Below are positions 56,396-64,000 of a stretch of 64,000 nt of DNA, one piece after another. The DNA comes from Falsirhodobacter flavus (GTDB taxonomy: Bacteria > Pseudomonadota > Alphaproteobacteria > Rhodobacterales > Rhodobacteraceae), in contig JARWBI010000002.1 of assembly GCA_029846755.1 (NCBI GenBank), positions 1 to 64,000 of the forward strand, given 5' to 3'. Positions within the stretch are counted from its first letter, which is position 1. Each line of letters begins with the position of its first letter. Both the position numbers and the translations under genes were made by a program. The notes under the pieces were generated by a model. That model made no database searches and had not been told where the DNA came from. It saw only the letters and a list, made by a program, of their open reading frames with translations.

Positions 56396-57115
56396 ATGCT
56401 GACGACCATAGGCTTCGATGCCGACGACACGCTTTGGCAGAACGAGACGTTCTTTCGGCTTACGCAGGATAGATTCGCCGCGCTTCTGGCGGATTACGCC
56501 GCCAGCGATCATCTGTCCGAACGGCTTCTGGCGGCGGAACGCGCGAATGTCGGGCGCTATGGATTCGGGATCAAGGGGTTCGTCCTGTCTATGATCGAAA
56601 CCGCGATTGACGTGACGGACGGGCGCGTTCCCGCATCCGTCATCGCCGAGATCATGGCTGCGGGGCGCGAGATGCTGGAGCATCCGGTCGAACTGCTCCC
56701 CCATGCGCGCGACGCGATCGAGACGCTGGCGGACAACTACAAGGTGATTCTCATCACCAAGGGCGATCTGCTGGATCAGGAGCGCAAACTGGCGCAGTCC
56801 GGCCTTGGCGATCTGTTCCACGGGGTCGAGATCGTGTCGGACAAGACCGCCCCCGTCTATCAGCGCATCTTCGATCGCCACGGCGACGGGGCAGAACGGG
56901 CGATGATGGTCGGAAACTCCATGAAATCGGATGTTCTGCCGGTGATCGACGCGGGCGGATGGGGCGTTCACATCCCTCATGGCCTTGGCTGGGCGCTGGA
57001 GCAGGCCGACGCTCCGGTCGGGCATGAGCGGTTTCACGAACTGGCCGATCTGGGCGGCCTGGCGCAACTTGTGGATCACGTCACAAGCCGGACCACATCA
57101 TCTGGTAAAACCTGA
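56396..57115 (+). CDS. HAD-superfamily hydrolase
   Basis: This 239-residue HAD phosphatase-like enzyme has motif [13 protein letters not shown] with the nucleophile Asp and +2 Asp, motif II ILITKGD, a motif III Lys in [10 protein letters not shown], and motif [14 protein letters not shown]. The cap domain is helical (about 20-95). The substrate is unknown; YjjG-like or haloacid-type phosphatases are nearest in style. The start follows AGAGGTG. A good terminator lies 25 bp after the stop. Confidence 0.88.
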   Translation: MLTTIGFDADDTLWQNETFFRLTQDRFAALLADYAASDHLSERLLAAERANVGRYGFGIKGFVLSMIETAIDVTDGRVPASVIAEIMAAGREMLEHPVELLPHARDAIETLADNYKVILITKGDLLDQERKLAQSGLGDLFHGVEIVSDKTAPVYQRIFDRHGDGAERAMMVGNSMKSDVLPVIDAGGWGVHIPHGLGWALEQADAPVGHERFHELADLGGLAQLVDHVTSRTTSSGKT

Positions 57116-57139
57116 GACGCAAAGTCAAGCAAGGCGCAG

Positions 57140-57164
57140 AAACCCCTGAATCATGGGGGTTTTC
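57140..57164 (+). terminator. Rho-independent terminator after the HAD gene
   Basis: AAACCCC-TGAATCAT-GGGGGTTTT forms a stem of CCCC/GGGG extended by A-T pairs, with a T-run on the plus strand. It lies 25 bp after the HAD stop and before the carboxypeptidase promoter. Confidence 0.75.
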
Positions 57165-57257
57165 GCATGGTTTCGCCTGTGCTAGCCTGTTTACCTGACA
57201 TAAAGCCCTCTCGGATAATGAAGGGGGCGGTCGAGGCAGGAACAAGGAACAGGCGAC

Positions 57258-58646
57258 GTGAAATCGCTCGTGGGGCAGTTCGTCCGCAATTCACTGCTGA
57301 TCGCCGTGATGTTTCTCACGGTGGCTACTGGTGCGCAGGCCGCGCCCTATGCCGCCCATGTGATGGACGCACGCACGGGCGAGACGCTTTATGCAAGCAA
57401 TGCCGATACGCGGCTGCATCCGGCCTCGCTGACCAAGATGCTGACGCTGTATATCGCCTTCTCGGCCATCCAGCGGGGCGAGATCACGCTGGATACGATG
57501 GTCACCGTGTCGCGCAACGCCGCATCCAAGCCGCCGTCGCGGTTGGGCCTGCGCGCCGGGCAGAAGATCGCGCTGCGGTATCTGATCCGCGCGGCGGCGG
57601 TGAAATCGGCCAATGATGCAGCCAGCGCCATCGGCGATGCACTGGGCGGCGACGAGGAATCCTTCGCCCAGATGATGAACCGCACCGCGAAATCGCTGGG
57701 AATGTCCAATTCCAGCTTCCGCAACGCGAACGGTCTGACGGCTTCGGGCCACCTGTCCACCGCGCGCGACATGTCCACGCTGGGCCGCCGCCTGTTCTTC
57801 GATTTCCCGCAATATTACAATATCTTCTCGCGCCGTTCGACCGATGCGGGCATGGCCGAGGTGGCGAACACCAACCGCCGTTTCCTCGACGCCTATGAGG
57901 GCGCTGACGGGATCAAGACCGGCTATACCAACGCCGCCGGCTTCAACCTGACGGCCTCGGCGGTGCGGGGCAACAAGCGCATCATCGCCACCGTCTTCGG
58001 CGGCACCTCGACCGCGCAGCGCAATGCCAAGATGAAGGAACTGCTGGACATCGGCTTCAACGAGGCACCGCGCAACGCGCCCATCGTCCGGCCCGACGCC
58101 CCCGCCGCCGTCGCCTCGATCCCCATGGCCAGCGCCCCGGCCGACACGGGCGGCGGAAGCGCGATGGCCGTCGCCAGCTCGCTCCGCCCGCGTCTGCGGC
58201 CCGGCAGCCCGGCCCCCGTCGCCGTCGCGCAGATCGAAAGCGCCGTCGCCGTGGCCGCCGCAGCGCCGCCCGCGCCGCCTCCGGTCTCGCCCGGTGCGAT
58301 CCAGGTCGCCGTCGCCGCAGCCGCCGCAGCCCCGATCCCGTTCGAGGTCATCCAGGAACGCGTCGCCGAACCTGAAGCGCCCGAGGTCGTCACCCGCATG
58401 TCAACATCCGGCGGTCGGCATTGGGGCGTCAACGTCGGCCGCTACAACTCTCGCGGTGCCGCCGACCGGGCGCTGATGCAGATCGCCCTGTCGGAAAGCG
58501 CCTCGCTGGAAGACGGGTTGCGCAAGATCGTGGAACGCGGCGGCGCCTATGACGCCAACTTCATGGGGCTATCGGAGGATCAGGCCGACCTTGCATGCCG
58601 CAGGTTGCGCGCCCGCTCCATGGAATGCTTCCCGATCGGCCCATAA
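57258..58646 (+). CDS. D-alanyl-D-alanine carboxypeptidase with SPOR domain
   Basis: This exported low-molecular-weight penicillin-binding protein trims peptidoglycan stem peptides. It has 462 residues: a signal peptide ending TGAQA (about 28), catalytic SxxK S57/K60 (HPASLTKM), SxN S117-N119 (VKSAND) and KTG K220-G222 (GIKTGYT). An Ala/Pro-rich linker (about 270-380) leads to a C-terminal SPOR domain (about 388-462, HWGVNVGRYNSRGAADRAL), which binds denuded septal glycan. The start is GTG at 57258 with AGG upstream. It probably acts at division sites. Confidence 0.92.
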   Translation: MKSLVGQFVRNSLLIAVMFLTVATGAQAAPYAAHVMDARTGETLYASNADTRLHPASLTKMLTLYIAFSAIQRGEITLDTMVTVSRNAASKPPSRLGLRAGQKIALRYLIRAAAVKSANDAASAIGDALGGDEESFAQMMNRTAKSLGMSNSSFRNANGLTASGHLSTARDMSTLGRRLFFDFPQYYNIFSRRSTDAGMAEVANTNRRFLDAYEGADGIKTGYTNAAGFNLTASAVRGNKRIIATVFGGTSTAQRNAKMKELLDIGFNEAPRNAPIVRPDAPAAVASIPMASAPADTGGGSAMAVASSLRPRLRPGSPAPVAVAQIESAVAVAAAAPPAPPPVSPGAIQVAVAAAAAAPIPFEVIQERVAEPEAPEVVTRMSTSGGRHWGVNVGRYNSRGAADRALMQIALSESASLEDGLRKIVERGGAYDANFMGLSEDQADLACRRLRARSMECFPIGP

Positions 58647-58689
58647 AAGCTATATCCTCCATACGGCTCCCGCCGTGATGGAGGATCGA

Positions 58690-59538
58690 TTGGGCTACCG
58701 TTCCATTCTCACCGTGGCCACGCGCGCAGACAGCGTGGCCCCCGTCATCGCCACCGCTTCGGCCTTCGCCCAACGCGAAGACGCCCATCTTGAAGTGCTG
58801 GCGCTTGGCCTCGACCGCTCGCAACTCGGCTACTACGCGCTCAGCGGCTCGGACGCGATGATCCACATTTCGCAGGACGAGGCCGAGGAGGACGCCCGCC
58901 GCATAAGTGCCGCCGCCCGTGCCGCGCTGGAGGCCGAGGACCCCGCCCTGCGCTGGACCGTTGAAGGCGGCGTTGCGCAGATGGGCAGCCTGCCGACGCT
59001 GGTTGCCTCCCGCGCCCGTTTCGCCGACCTCGTCATCATGCCGCGCCCTTACGGCGAAACCCTCGGCCCCGTTGACGAAGCAGCCGTCGAGGCTGCGATG
59101 TTCGAGGGCCAGGCTCCCATCCTCGTCCTGCCCGACACCCCCATCGACGGCGCAAATATCGGTCGCCGCGTCGCCGTCGCGTGGAACCAGAGCCGTGAGG
59201 CGCTGGTCGCCATCCGCCGCGCCCTGCCCCTGCTGATCGCGGCGGCCAAGGTGGATATCGTCATCGTGGACCCGCCAACCCATGGCCCGGAAAAGACCGA
59301 TCCGGGCGGGATGCTCAGCCAGATGCTGGCGCGCCACGGTGTCAGGGTCGAGGTGTCGGTTCTGGCCAAGACGATGCCCAAAGTGTCCGAGGTCCTGTCG
59401 CGCCATGTCACCGAAACCGGGGCCGATCTTCTGGTGATGGGTGCCTATGGCCATTCGCGTTTCCGTCAGGCCATCCTTGGCGGGGCAACGCGCTCGATGT
59501 TGGAACAGGCCGCGTTCCCCGTGCTGATGGCGCATTGA
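58690..59538 (+). CDS. Tandem universal stress protein
   Basis: The protein has 282 residues with two UspA domains. The first (1-140) begins YRSILTVATRADSVAPV; the second (about 150-282) begins GRRVAVAWNQSREALVAIRR. The second has the nucleotide-binding end VMGAYGHSRFRQAILGG-ATRSMLEQ; the first is degenerate. I chose a TTG start at 58690 because GGAGG lies 5 nt upstream and the Usp fold starts there. An ATG at 58678 would place the ribosome site inside the gene. It is convergent with the glycosyltransferase gene. Confidence 0.88.
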   Translation: MGYRSILTVATRADSVAPVIATASAFAQREDAHLEVLALGLDRSQLGYYALSGSDAMIHISQDEAEEDARRISAAARAALEAEDPALRWTVEGGVAQMGSLPTLVASRARFADLVIMPRPYGETLGPVDEAAVEAAMFEGQAPILVLPDTPIDGANIGRRVAVAWNQSREALVAIRRALPLLIAAAKVDIVIVDPPTHGPEKTDPGGMLSQMLARHGVRVEVSVLAKTMPKVSEVLSRHVTETGADLLVMGAYGHSRFRQAILGGATRSMLEQAAFPVLMAH

Positions 59539-59565
59539 CGCGCGCGGCAGCCGCGTTCGCCGATG

Positions 59566-59581
59566 GCCCCCGGACGGGGGC
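59566..59581. terminator. GC-rich hairpin between convergent genes
   Basis: GCCCCC-GGAC-GGGGGC is a perfect 6-bp stem with a tetraloop in the 57-bp gap between the stress-protein and glycosyltransferase genes. It could end both transcripts, but there is no T-run. Confidence 0.4.
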
Positions 59582-59595
59582 TTGAGGCGGACGCG

Positions 59596-60804
59596 TCACC
59601 CTTCGACCAGAGCCACCATGCGCGGAAGGCACACCGTCCGCAGATCATAGGCATTGATGACCCGCCGCCGCGCCGCTTCGCGCAGGGGTCGGAACTTCTC
59701 GGGATCGGCCAGCGCCTCGGTCATCACGCGCGACCAGCCGGGCACGTCGAAGAAATCGACCAGCAGCCCGTTCTTGCCATCCCGGATCACCTCGCGCACC
59801 GGCGGGGTGTCCGACCCGATCACCAGCGCCCCGGCAGACATCGCCTCCAGCATCGACCAGCTCAGCACGAACGGATAGGTCAGGTAGGCATGCGCCCGGC
59901 TGACCTGCATCAGCGACCGGAAGGTCTGATACGGCACCTTGCCGATGAAATGGACGCGCGTCATGTCCAGCCGCCCCTCCACTTCCGACAGGAACTTGCC
60001 TTTCCAGGTCCCTTCCTCCGGCGCGCTGCCATAGCTGACCTCGTCGCCGCCGACGATCACCACCTGCGCTTCGGGCCGCGCCTCCAGCACCTCGGGCAGC
60101 GCGCGGATGAAGGTGTGATACCCGCGATACGGCTCCAGATTGCGGTTCACGAAGGTCAGCACCTCCTCCCCCGCGCGCAGCACCTGCCCGCCGGGAAGCG
60201 TCACCGACGCATCCGCATCCGGGGCCATCACCGCCGTATCCACCCCGTCATGGATGACCGAAATCATGCGCCGCAGCGCCGGAGGATAGGTTCCCGCCTG
60301 CCATTTCGTCGGCGAAACGCCCTCATCCGCGTGCAGCAGCGACTGCGCGAGATGCGCAGCGCGGGACTGCGCGATCATCACCTGATCGAATCCCGCCTCG
60401 CCGAATTCCGCGTCGAACCCGACATCCTGCCCGACCCCGGAATAGTAGAATTCTGCATAGACGATCAGCCGCGCCTCGGGCCAGACTTCCTTCAGGAACA
60501 GCGTCTCGCCCCAGCCGGAATGGCCGAAGATCACGTCGGGCGTGTATCCTTCGGCCTTCATGCGCTGCGCGGCGCGGGCGGCATGGACGCCCCGGTCGGA
60601 ATGGGTGGTGAAGTTGCGTCCCAGTCGGGTCTGCGCCGGAATCACCGGCTCCGGCTTGAAGGTATAGCGTGTCGTCGGAATGTTCGACCCGCGCTTGTTC
60701 TCGGCATCCGTCAGTGCGCGGACCTCGTGCCCGCGCGCCTGAAGCTCGGGCGCAAGATAAAGAAACTGGCCCGGAAAGTTCTGATGCACGAACAGGATCT
60801 TCAC
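59596..60804 (-). CDS. Family 4 glycosyltransferase (GT-B)
   Basis: This is a 402-residue GT-B fold enzyme. The start [20 protein letters not shown] is typical for a GT4 group with N-terminal acceptor domain; FGHSGWGETLFLKEVWP follows. The donor domain has LTFVNRNLEPYRGYHTFIRA, RVHFIGKVPYQTFRSLM and the nucleotide-sugar site LSWSMLEAMSAGALVIGSD. The acceptor is unknown; polysaccharide or lipopolysaccharide assembly is likely. It overlaps the stop of yejF by 4 bp, so it is the last gene of the yej transcript. Confidence 0.88.
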   Translation of the reverse strand: MKILFVHQNFPGQFLYLAPELQARGHEVRALTDAENKRGSNIPTTRYTFKPEPVIPAQTRLGRNFTTHSDRGVHAARAAQRMKAEGYTPDVIFGHSGWGETLFLKEVWPEARLIVYAEFYYSGVGQDVGFDAEFGEAGFDQVMIAQSRAAHLAQSLLHADEGVSPTKWQAGTYPPALRRMISVIHDGVDTAVMAPDADASVTLPGGQVLRAGEEVLTFVNRNLEPYRGYHTFIRALPEVLEARPEAQVVIVGGDEVSYGSAPEEGTWKGKFLSEVEGRLDMTRVHFIGKVPYQTFRSLMQVSRAHAYLTYPFVLSWSMLEAMSAGALVIGSDTPPVREVIRDGKNGLLVDFFDVPGWSRVMTEALADPEKFRPLREAARRRVINAYDLRTVCLPRMVALVEG

Positions 60805-62390
60805 GCGGGCCTCCCCTCGAACGCGGCAGCCAGCAGCGCGCGCGTGTAGTACGACTGCGGGTTCGCAAAGACCTCGGCGGCACCCCCAGCCTCGATCACA
60901 TCGCCGTTGCGCATGACCATGATGCGGTGCGACAGCGCCCGGACGACACGCAGGTCGTGGCTGATGAACAGATAGGCCAGGCCGTGTTTGCGCTGGAGCC
61001 CGCGCAGCAGTTCCACGATCTGCACCTGCACCGTCATGTCCAGCGCCGATGTCGGCTCGTCCAGCACCACCAGCTTCGGGCGCAGGATCATCGCGCGGGC
61101 GATGGCGATCCGCTGCCGCTGCCCGCCGGAAAATTCATGCGGATATCGCCCCATCGCCGCGGGGTCCAGCCCCACTTCGGTCATGATCTCGGCGACCATC
61201 TCGCGCCGGTTGCGGCCCGGATCGATCGAATGGACGCCAAGCCCCTCGGCGATGATCTGTTCGACCGTCATGCGCGGCGACAGGCTGCCATAGGGGTCTT
61301 GGAACACCACCTGCATGTCGGCGCGCATCCCGCGCGTCGCCCGCACCCGCAGCCCTTGCACGTCGCGGCCCATGAACACAACCGGCCCCTCGGACGCAAT
61401 CAGCCGAAGCACCGCCAGCGCCAGCGTCGTCTTGCCCGACCCCGATTCCCCCACCACGCCCAGCGTCTCGCCCGCGCGGATGGAAATGCTGGCCTCGTTC
61501 ACCGCCTTCACATGGCCTGTCACACGGCGCAGAAGCCCGCCATGCACCGGGAACCAGACGCGCAGCTTTTCGGTGCGCAGGATTTCCGGCGCATCGCCCA
61601 GCGGCTCCGGCCCACCCGAAGGCTCCGCCGCCAGCAGTTTCTGCGTATAAGGGTGCTGCGGGTTTGCAAAGACCTGCGCCGCCGGTCCCTGTTCGACGAT
61701 CACGCCGTTCTGCATCACACAGACCCGATCCGCGATGCGGCGCACCACGTTCAGATCGTGGGTGATGAACAGCATGCTCAGCCCCTCGCGCGCCTTCAGG
61801 TCCGCGAGCAGGTCCAAGATCTGCGCCTGAATGGTCACGTCCAAGGCGGTCGTCGGCTCGTCCGCGATCAGCAGCTCCGGCCCATTGGCCAGTGCCATGG
61901 CGATCATCACCCGCTGCCGCTGCCCGCCCGAAAGCTGGTGCGGATAAGCGCCCAGACGGCTTTCCGCATCGCGGATGCCGACCTTGTTCAGAAGGTCCAG
62001 CACCCGCGCCCGCGCAGCTGCTCCCTTCAGCCCCTGATGCAGGGTGATGCTTTCCGCAAGCTGGCGCTCGATCGTGTGCAGCGGGTTCAGCGAAGTCATC
62101 GGCTCTTGAAAGATGAAGCTGATGTCGTTGCCGCGCACCTTTCGCAGCGCCGCTTCGGACGCGCCCACCATCTCGGCCCCGTCATAGCGGATCGACCCCG
62201 TCACCTCGGCACTGTCGGGCAGAAGCGACACGGTGGACAGCGCCGTGACCGACTTGCCCGAACCGCTTTCGCCCACAAGCGCGACGGTTTCGCCCTTGCC
62301 GACGGTGAAGGACACGCCCCGCACCGCATGGTGGGTGGCCCCGTCCTGACGGAAGCGGATGTTCAGGTCCTTGACCTCCAGCACGCTCAT
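60801..62390 (-). CDS. yejF: ABC transporter with two fused ATPase domains, YejF-like
   Basis: This 529-residue cytosolic energy subunit of a dipeptide/oligopeptide-type importer has both ATPase domains in one chain. The first has [13 protein letters not shown] and [15 protein letters not shown]; the second has [12 protein letters not shown] and [15 protein letters not shown], each with Walker [14 protein letters not shown] or [13 protein letters not shown]. YejABEF imports peptides such as microcin C in E. coli. The start overlaps yejE (ATGA). Confidence 0.9.
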   Translation of the reverse strand: MSVLEVKDLNIRFRQDGATHHAVRGVSFTVGKGETVALVGESGSGKSVTALSTVSLLPDSAEVTGSIRYDGAEMVGASEAALRKVRGNDISFIFQEPMTSLNPLHTIERQLAESITLHQGLKGAAARARVLDLLNKVGIRDAESRLGAYPHQLSGGQRQRVMIAMALANGPELLIADEPTTALDVTIQAQILDLLADLKAREGLSMLFITHDLNVVRRIADRVCVMQNGVIVEQGPAAQVFANPQHPYTQKLLAAEPSGGPEPLGDAPEILRTEKLRVWFPVHGGLLRRVTGHVKAVNEASISIRAGETLGVVGESGSGKTTLALAVLRLIASEGPVVFMGRDVQGLRVRATRGMRADMQVVFQDPYGSLSPRMTVEQIIAEGLGVHSIDPGRNRREMVAEIMTEVGLDPAAMGRYPHEFSGGQRQRIAIARAMILRPKLVVLDEPTSALDMTVQVQIVELLRGLQRKHGLAYLFISHDLRVVRALSHRIMVMRNGDVIEAGGAAEVFANPQSYYTRALLAAAFEGRPA

Positions 62391-63451
62391 TTGAAAGTCT
62401 TTCGCGGATCGAAGGCATCGCGCACGCCCTCGAAGATGAACACCAGCAGCGACAGCATGATGGCGAAAGCGAAGAAGGCGGTGAAGGCCAGCCAGGGTGC
62501 CTGCAGGTTCTGTTTCGCCTGAAGCGTCAACTCGCCCAGGGACGGCGCGGATGACGGCAGCCCGAAGCCGAGGAAGTCCAGCGTCGCAAGGCTGGCGATG
62601 GCCCCGGTGATGATGAAGGGCAGCATGGTCAGCGTTGCGACCATTGCGTTGGGCAGAACGTGCCGCCACATGATCTTGCCATCCGACACGCCCAGCGCCC
62701 GCGCCGCGCGGACATATTCGAAGTTCCGCGCCCGCAGGAATTCCGCCCGCACCACCCCTACCAGCGCCGTCCAGCCGAACAGCACGGTCAGGCCCACCAG
62801 CAACCAGAAGTTCATCTGCCAGATCGCCGCCACGATGATGATGATGTAAAGCGTGGGGGTCGATCCCCAAAGCTCGATGATGCGCTGGAAGATCAGGTCG
62901 GTCAGCCCGCCGAAATACCCCTGCACCGCCCCCGCCGCGACCCCCATCACCGAGGTCAGAAACGTCACGATCAGCGCAAAGCCGACCGACAGCCGGAAGC
63001 CGTAGATCACTCGCGCCAGCACGTCCCGCGCGGTGTCGTCCGTGCCAAGCCAGTGCTGCGCATCGGGGGGCGACGGCGCCGCGCGGCCAAGGTTGTTGAT
63101 CGTGTCATAGCTGTAGGGGATCGGCGGCCAGAGCATCCAGCCGTCGCCTTTCGCCGCCGCAACCGGATCGTCGAAGCAATCCACCGACCCGCCCGAGACG
63201 ATCAGGCACTGCACCTCGGGGGCCCGGTAATCGGCCTCGGTCTGGAAATCGCCGCCGAAGGCGGTTTCGGGATAGAACTTGGCGACGGGGACGAACCATT
63301 CGCCGTTATGGCTGACCAGCAGCGGCTTGTCGTTGGCGATCAGCTCGGCGAACAGCGACAGGCCGAACAGCACGGCAAAGATCCACAGCGACCATAGCGC
63401 GCGGCGGTTGGCTTTGAAATTGCGCCAGCGGCGGGCGTAAAGCGGGCTCAT
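62387..63451 (-). CDS. yejE: ABC transporter permease, YejE-like
   Basis: This 354-residue inner-membrane permease has an N-terminal helix ([20 protein letters not shown]), then the long periplasmic insert typical of YejE (about 40-130, [39 protein letters not shown]). Five further helices follow, with the EAA-type coupling motif [20 protein letters not shown]. It pairs with YejB in an OppC-type role. It overlaps both neighbours by 4 bp. Confidence 0.92.
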   Translation of the reverse strand: MSPLYARRWRNFKANRRALWSLWIFAVLFGLSLFAELIANDKPLLVSHNGEWFVPVAKFYPETAFGGDFQTEADYRAPEVQCLIVSGGSVDCFDDPVAAAKGDGWMLWPPIPYSYDTINNLGRAAPSPPDAQHWLGTDDTARDVLARVIYGFRLSVGFALIVTFLTSVMGVAAGAVQGYFGGLTDLIFQRIIELWGSTPTLYIIIIVAAIWQMNFWLLVGLTVLFGWTALVGVVRAEFLRARNFEYVRAARALGVSDGKIMWRHVLPNAMVATLTMLPFIITGAIASLATLDFLGFGLPSSAPSLGELTLQAKQNLQAPWLAFTAFFAFAIMLSLLVFIFEGVRDAFDPRKTFK

Positions 63452-64000
63452 CCACGGCTCCCGAAGTCGATGCGCGGGTCGATCCAGACATACATCAGGT
63501 CGGACAGCAGCCCGACCAGAAGCCCGATCAGCCCGAAGACGTAAAGCGTGCCGAAGATCACCGGATAATCCCGGTCGATCGCCGCCTGAAGCCCAAGCCG
63601 GCCCAGACCATCAAGCGAGAAGATCGTCTCGATGATGAGGCTGCCGCCGAAGAAGACGCCCACGAACACCGCCGGAAAGCCCGCGACCACGATCAGCATC
63701 GCGTTGCGGAAGACATGGCCATACAGCACCCGGCTTTCGGTCAGGCCCTTGGCGCGGGCGGTCATCACGTATTGCTTCTTAATCTCGTCCAGAAAGCTGT
63801 TCTTGGTCAGCAGCGTCAGCGTGGCGAAGCTGGCGATGGTCGAGGCGATCACCGGCAGCGCGATGTGCCAGAAATAATCGACCACTTTTGCAAACAGCCC
63901 CAGTTCGGCCCAGTTGTCCGACACCAACCCCCGCGTCGGGAACCATTGCCAATAGGACCCGCCCGCGAACAGCACCAGCAGCATGATCGCGAACAGAAAA
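63448..64000 (-). CDS. yejB: ABC transporter permease, YejB-like (5' end beyond window)
   Basis: This is the C-terminal part (about 184 residues) of an OppB-type permease, open at the right window edge. It contains helices and the EAA-type coupling loop [20 protein letters not shown], followed by [39 protein letters not shown] and the end [14 protein letters not shown]. Direct overlap with yejE identifies it as YejB. The periplasmic binding protein gene yejA is expected to the right of the window. Confidence 0.9.
   Translation of the reverse strand, partial: FLFAIMLLVLFAGGSYWQWFPTRGLVSDNWAELGLFAKVVDYFWHIALPVIASTIASFATLTLLTKNSFLDEIKKQYVMTARAKGLTESRVLYGHVFRNAMLIVVAGFPAVFVGVFFGGSLIIETIFSLDGLGRLGLQAAIDRDYPVIFGTLYVFGLIGLLVGLLSDLMYVWIDPRIDFGSRG

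Overview
The window looks like a chromosome segment of a GC-rich alphaproteobacterium of the family Rhodobacteraceae (Rhodobacter/Paracoccus/Falsirhodobacter-like). The evidence is the gene order mdh-sucC-sucD-sucA-sucB-(small genes)-lpd beside a malyl-CoA lyase-like gene and an sdhCDAB operon, the divergent hemC/hemE pair, NnrU, DUF1737 and a yej-type peptide/microcin transporter. The genus cannot be fixed from the sequence alone.

Layout. 1-4.5 kb: a manganese efflux pump under a yybP-ykoY riboswitch, a membrane methyltransferase, a secreted tyrosine-phosphatase-like protein and an OmpR/HK two-component system. About 4.46-16.8 kb: an accessory island with lower GC stretches, long gene-poor gaps and dispersed short repeats. 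It carries a catalytic-domain-only tyrosine recombinase, an unassigned conserved protein, a LysR remnant, a divergent histidine kinase/receiver pair, a two-gene P-loop ATPase plus HEPN-like module, a HipB-like orphan repressor with twin operators, and a soluble FtsH-like AAA+/M41 protease with a partner gene and a divergent XRE regulator. 16.8-23.6 kb: housekeeping genes (DUF1801, 5'-nucleotidase, DUF952, pyrD, a RecD-like helicase, a PlsB-like acyltransferase).

23.6-40.1 kb is the TCA-cycle block. The minus-strand run encodes malate dehydrogenase, succinyl-CoA synthetase and 2-oxoglutarate dehydrogenase. The plus-strand run encodes a TauE/SafE exporter, a CitE-like malyl-CoA enzyme, NnrU, DUF1737 and succinate dehydrogenase, with two lipoprotein genes between sdhA and sdhB. 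The sucC and sdhC leaders carry the same operator: two GTGATCAC palindromes exactly 21 bp apart. One regulator therefore probably controls both arms.

40.1-64 kb: a VOC protein, a transglutaminase / circularly permuted ATP-grasp operon, a 7TM hybrid-type kinase split from its receiver, OsmC, NDH-2, hemC/hemE, an SDR that lacks the catalytic lysine, an rRNA methyltransferase-like protein, ClpS, a HAD hydrolase, a penicillin-binding carboxypeptidase with a SPOR domain, a tandem universal stress protein, a glycosyltransferase and yejF-yejE-yejB (yejB runs off the right edge).

The best candidates for undescribed biology are the ATPase/HEPN-like pair (8.7-11.0 kb), the soluble FtsH-like module (12.6-16.4 kb) and the shared sucC/sdhC operator. 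All functional assignments rest on motif recognition by eye; no database search was run.
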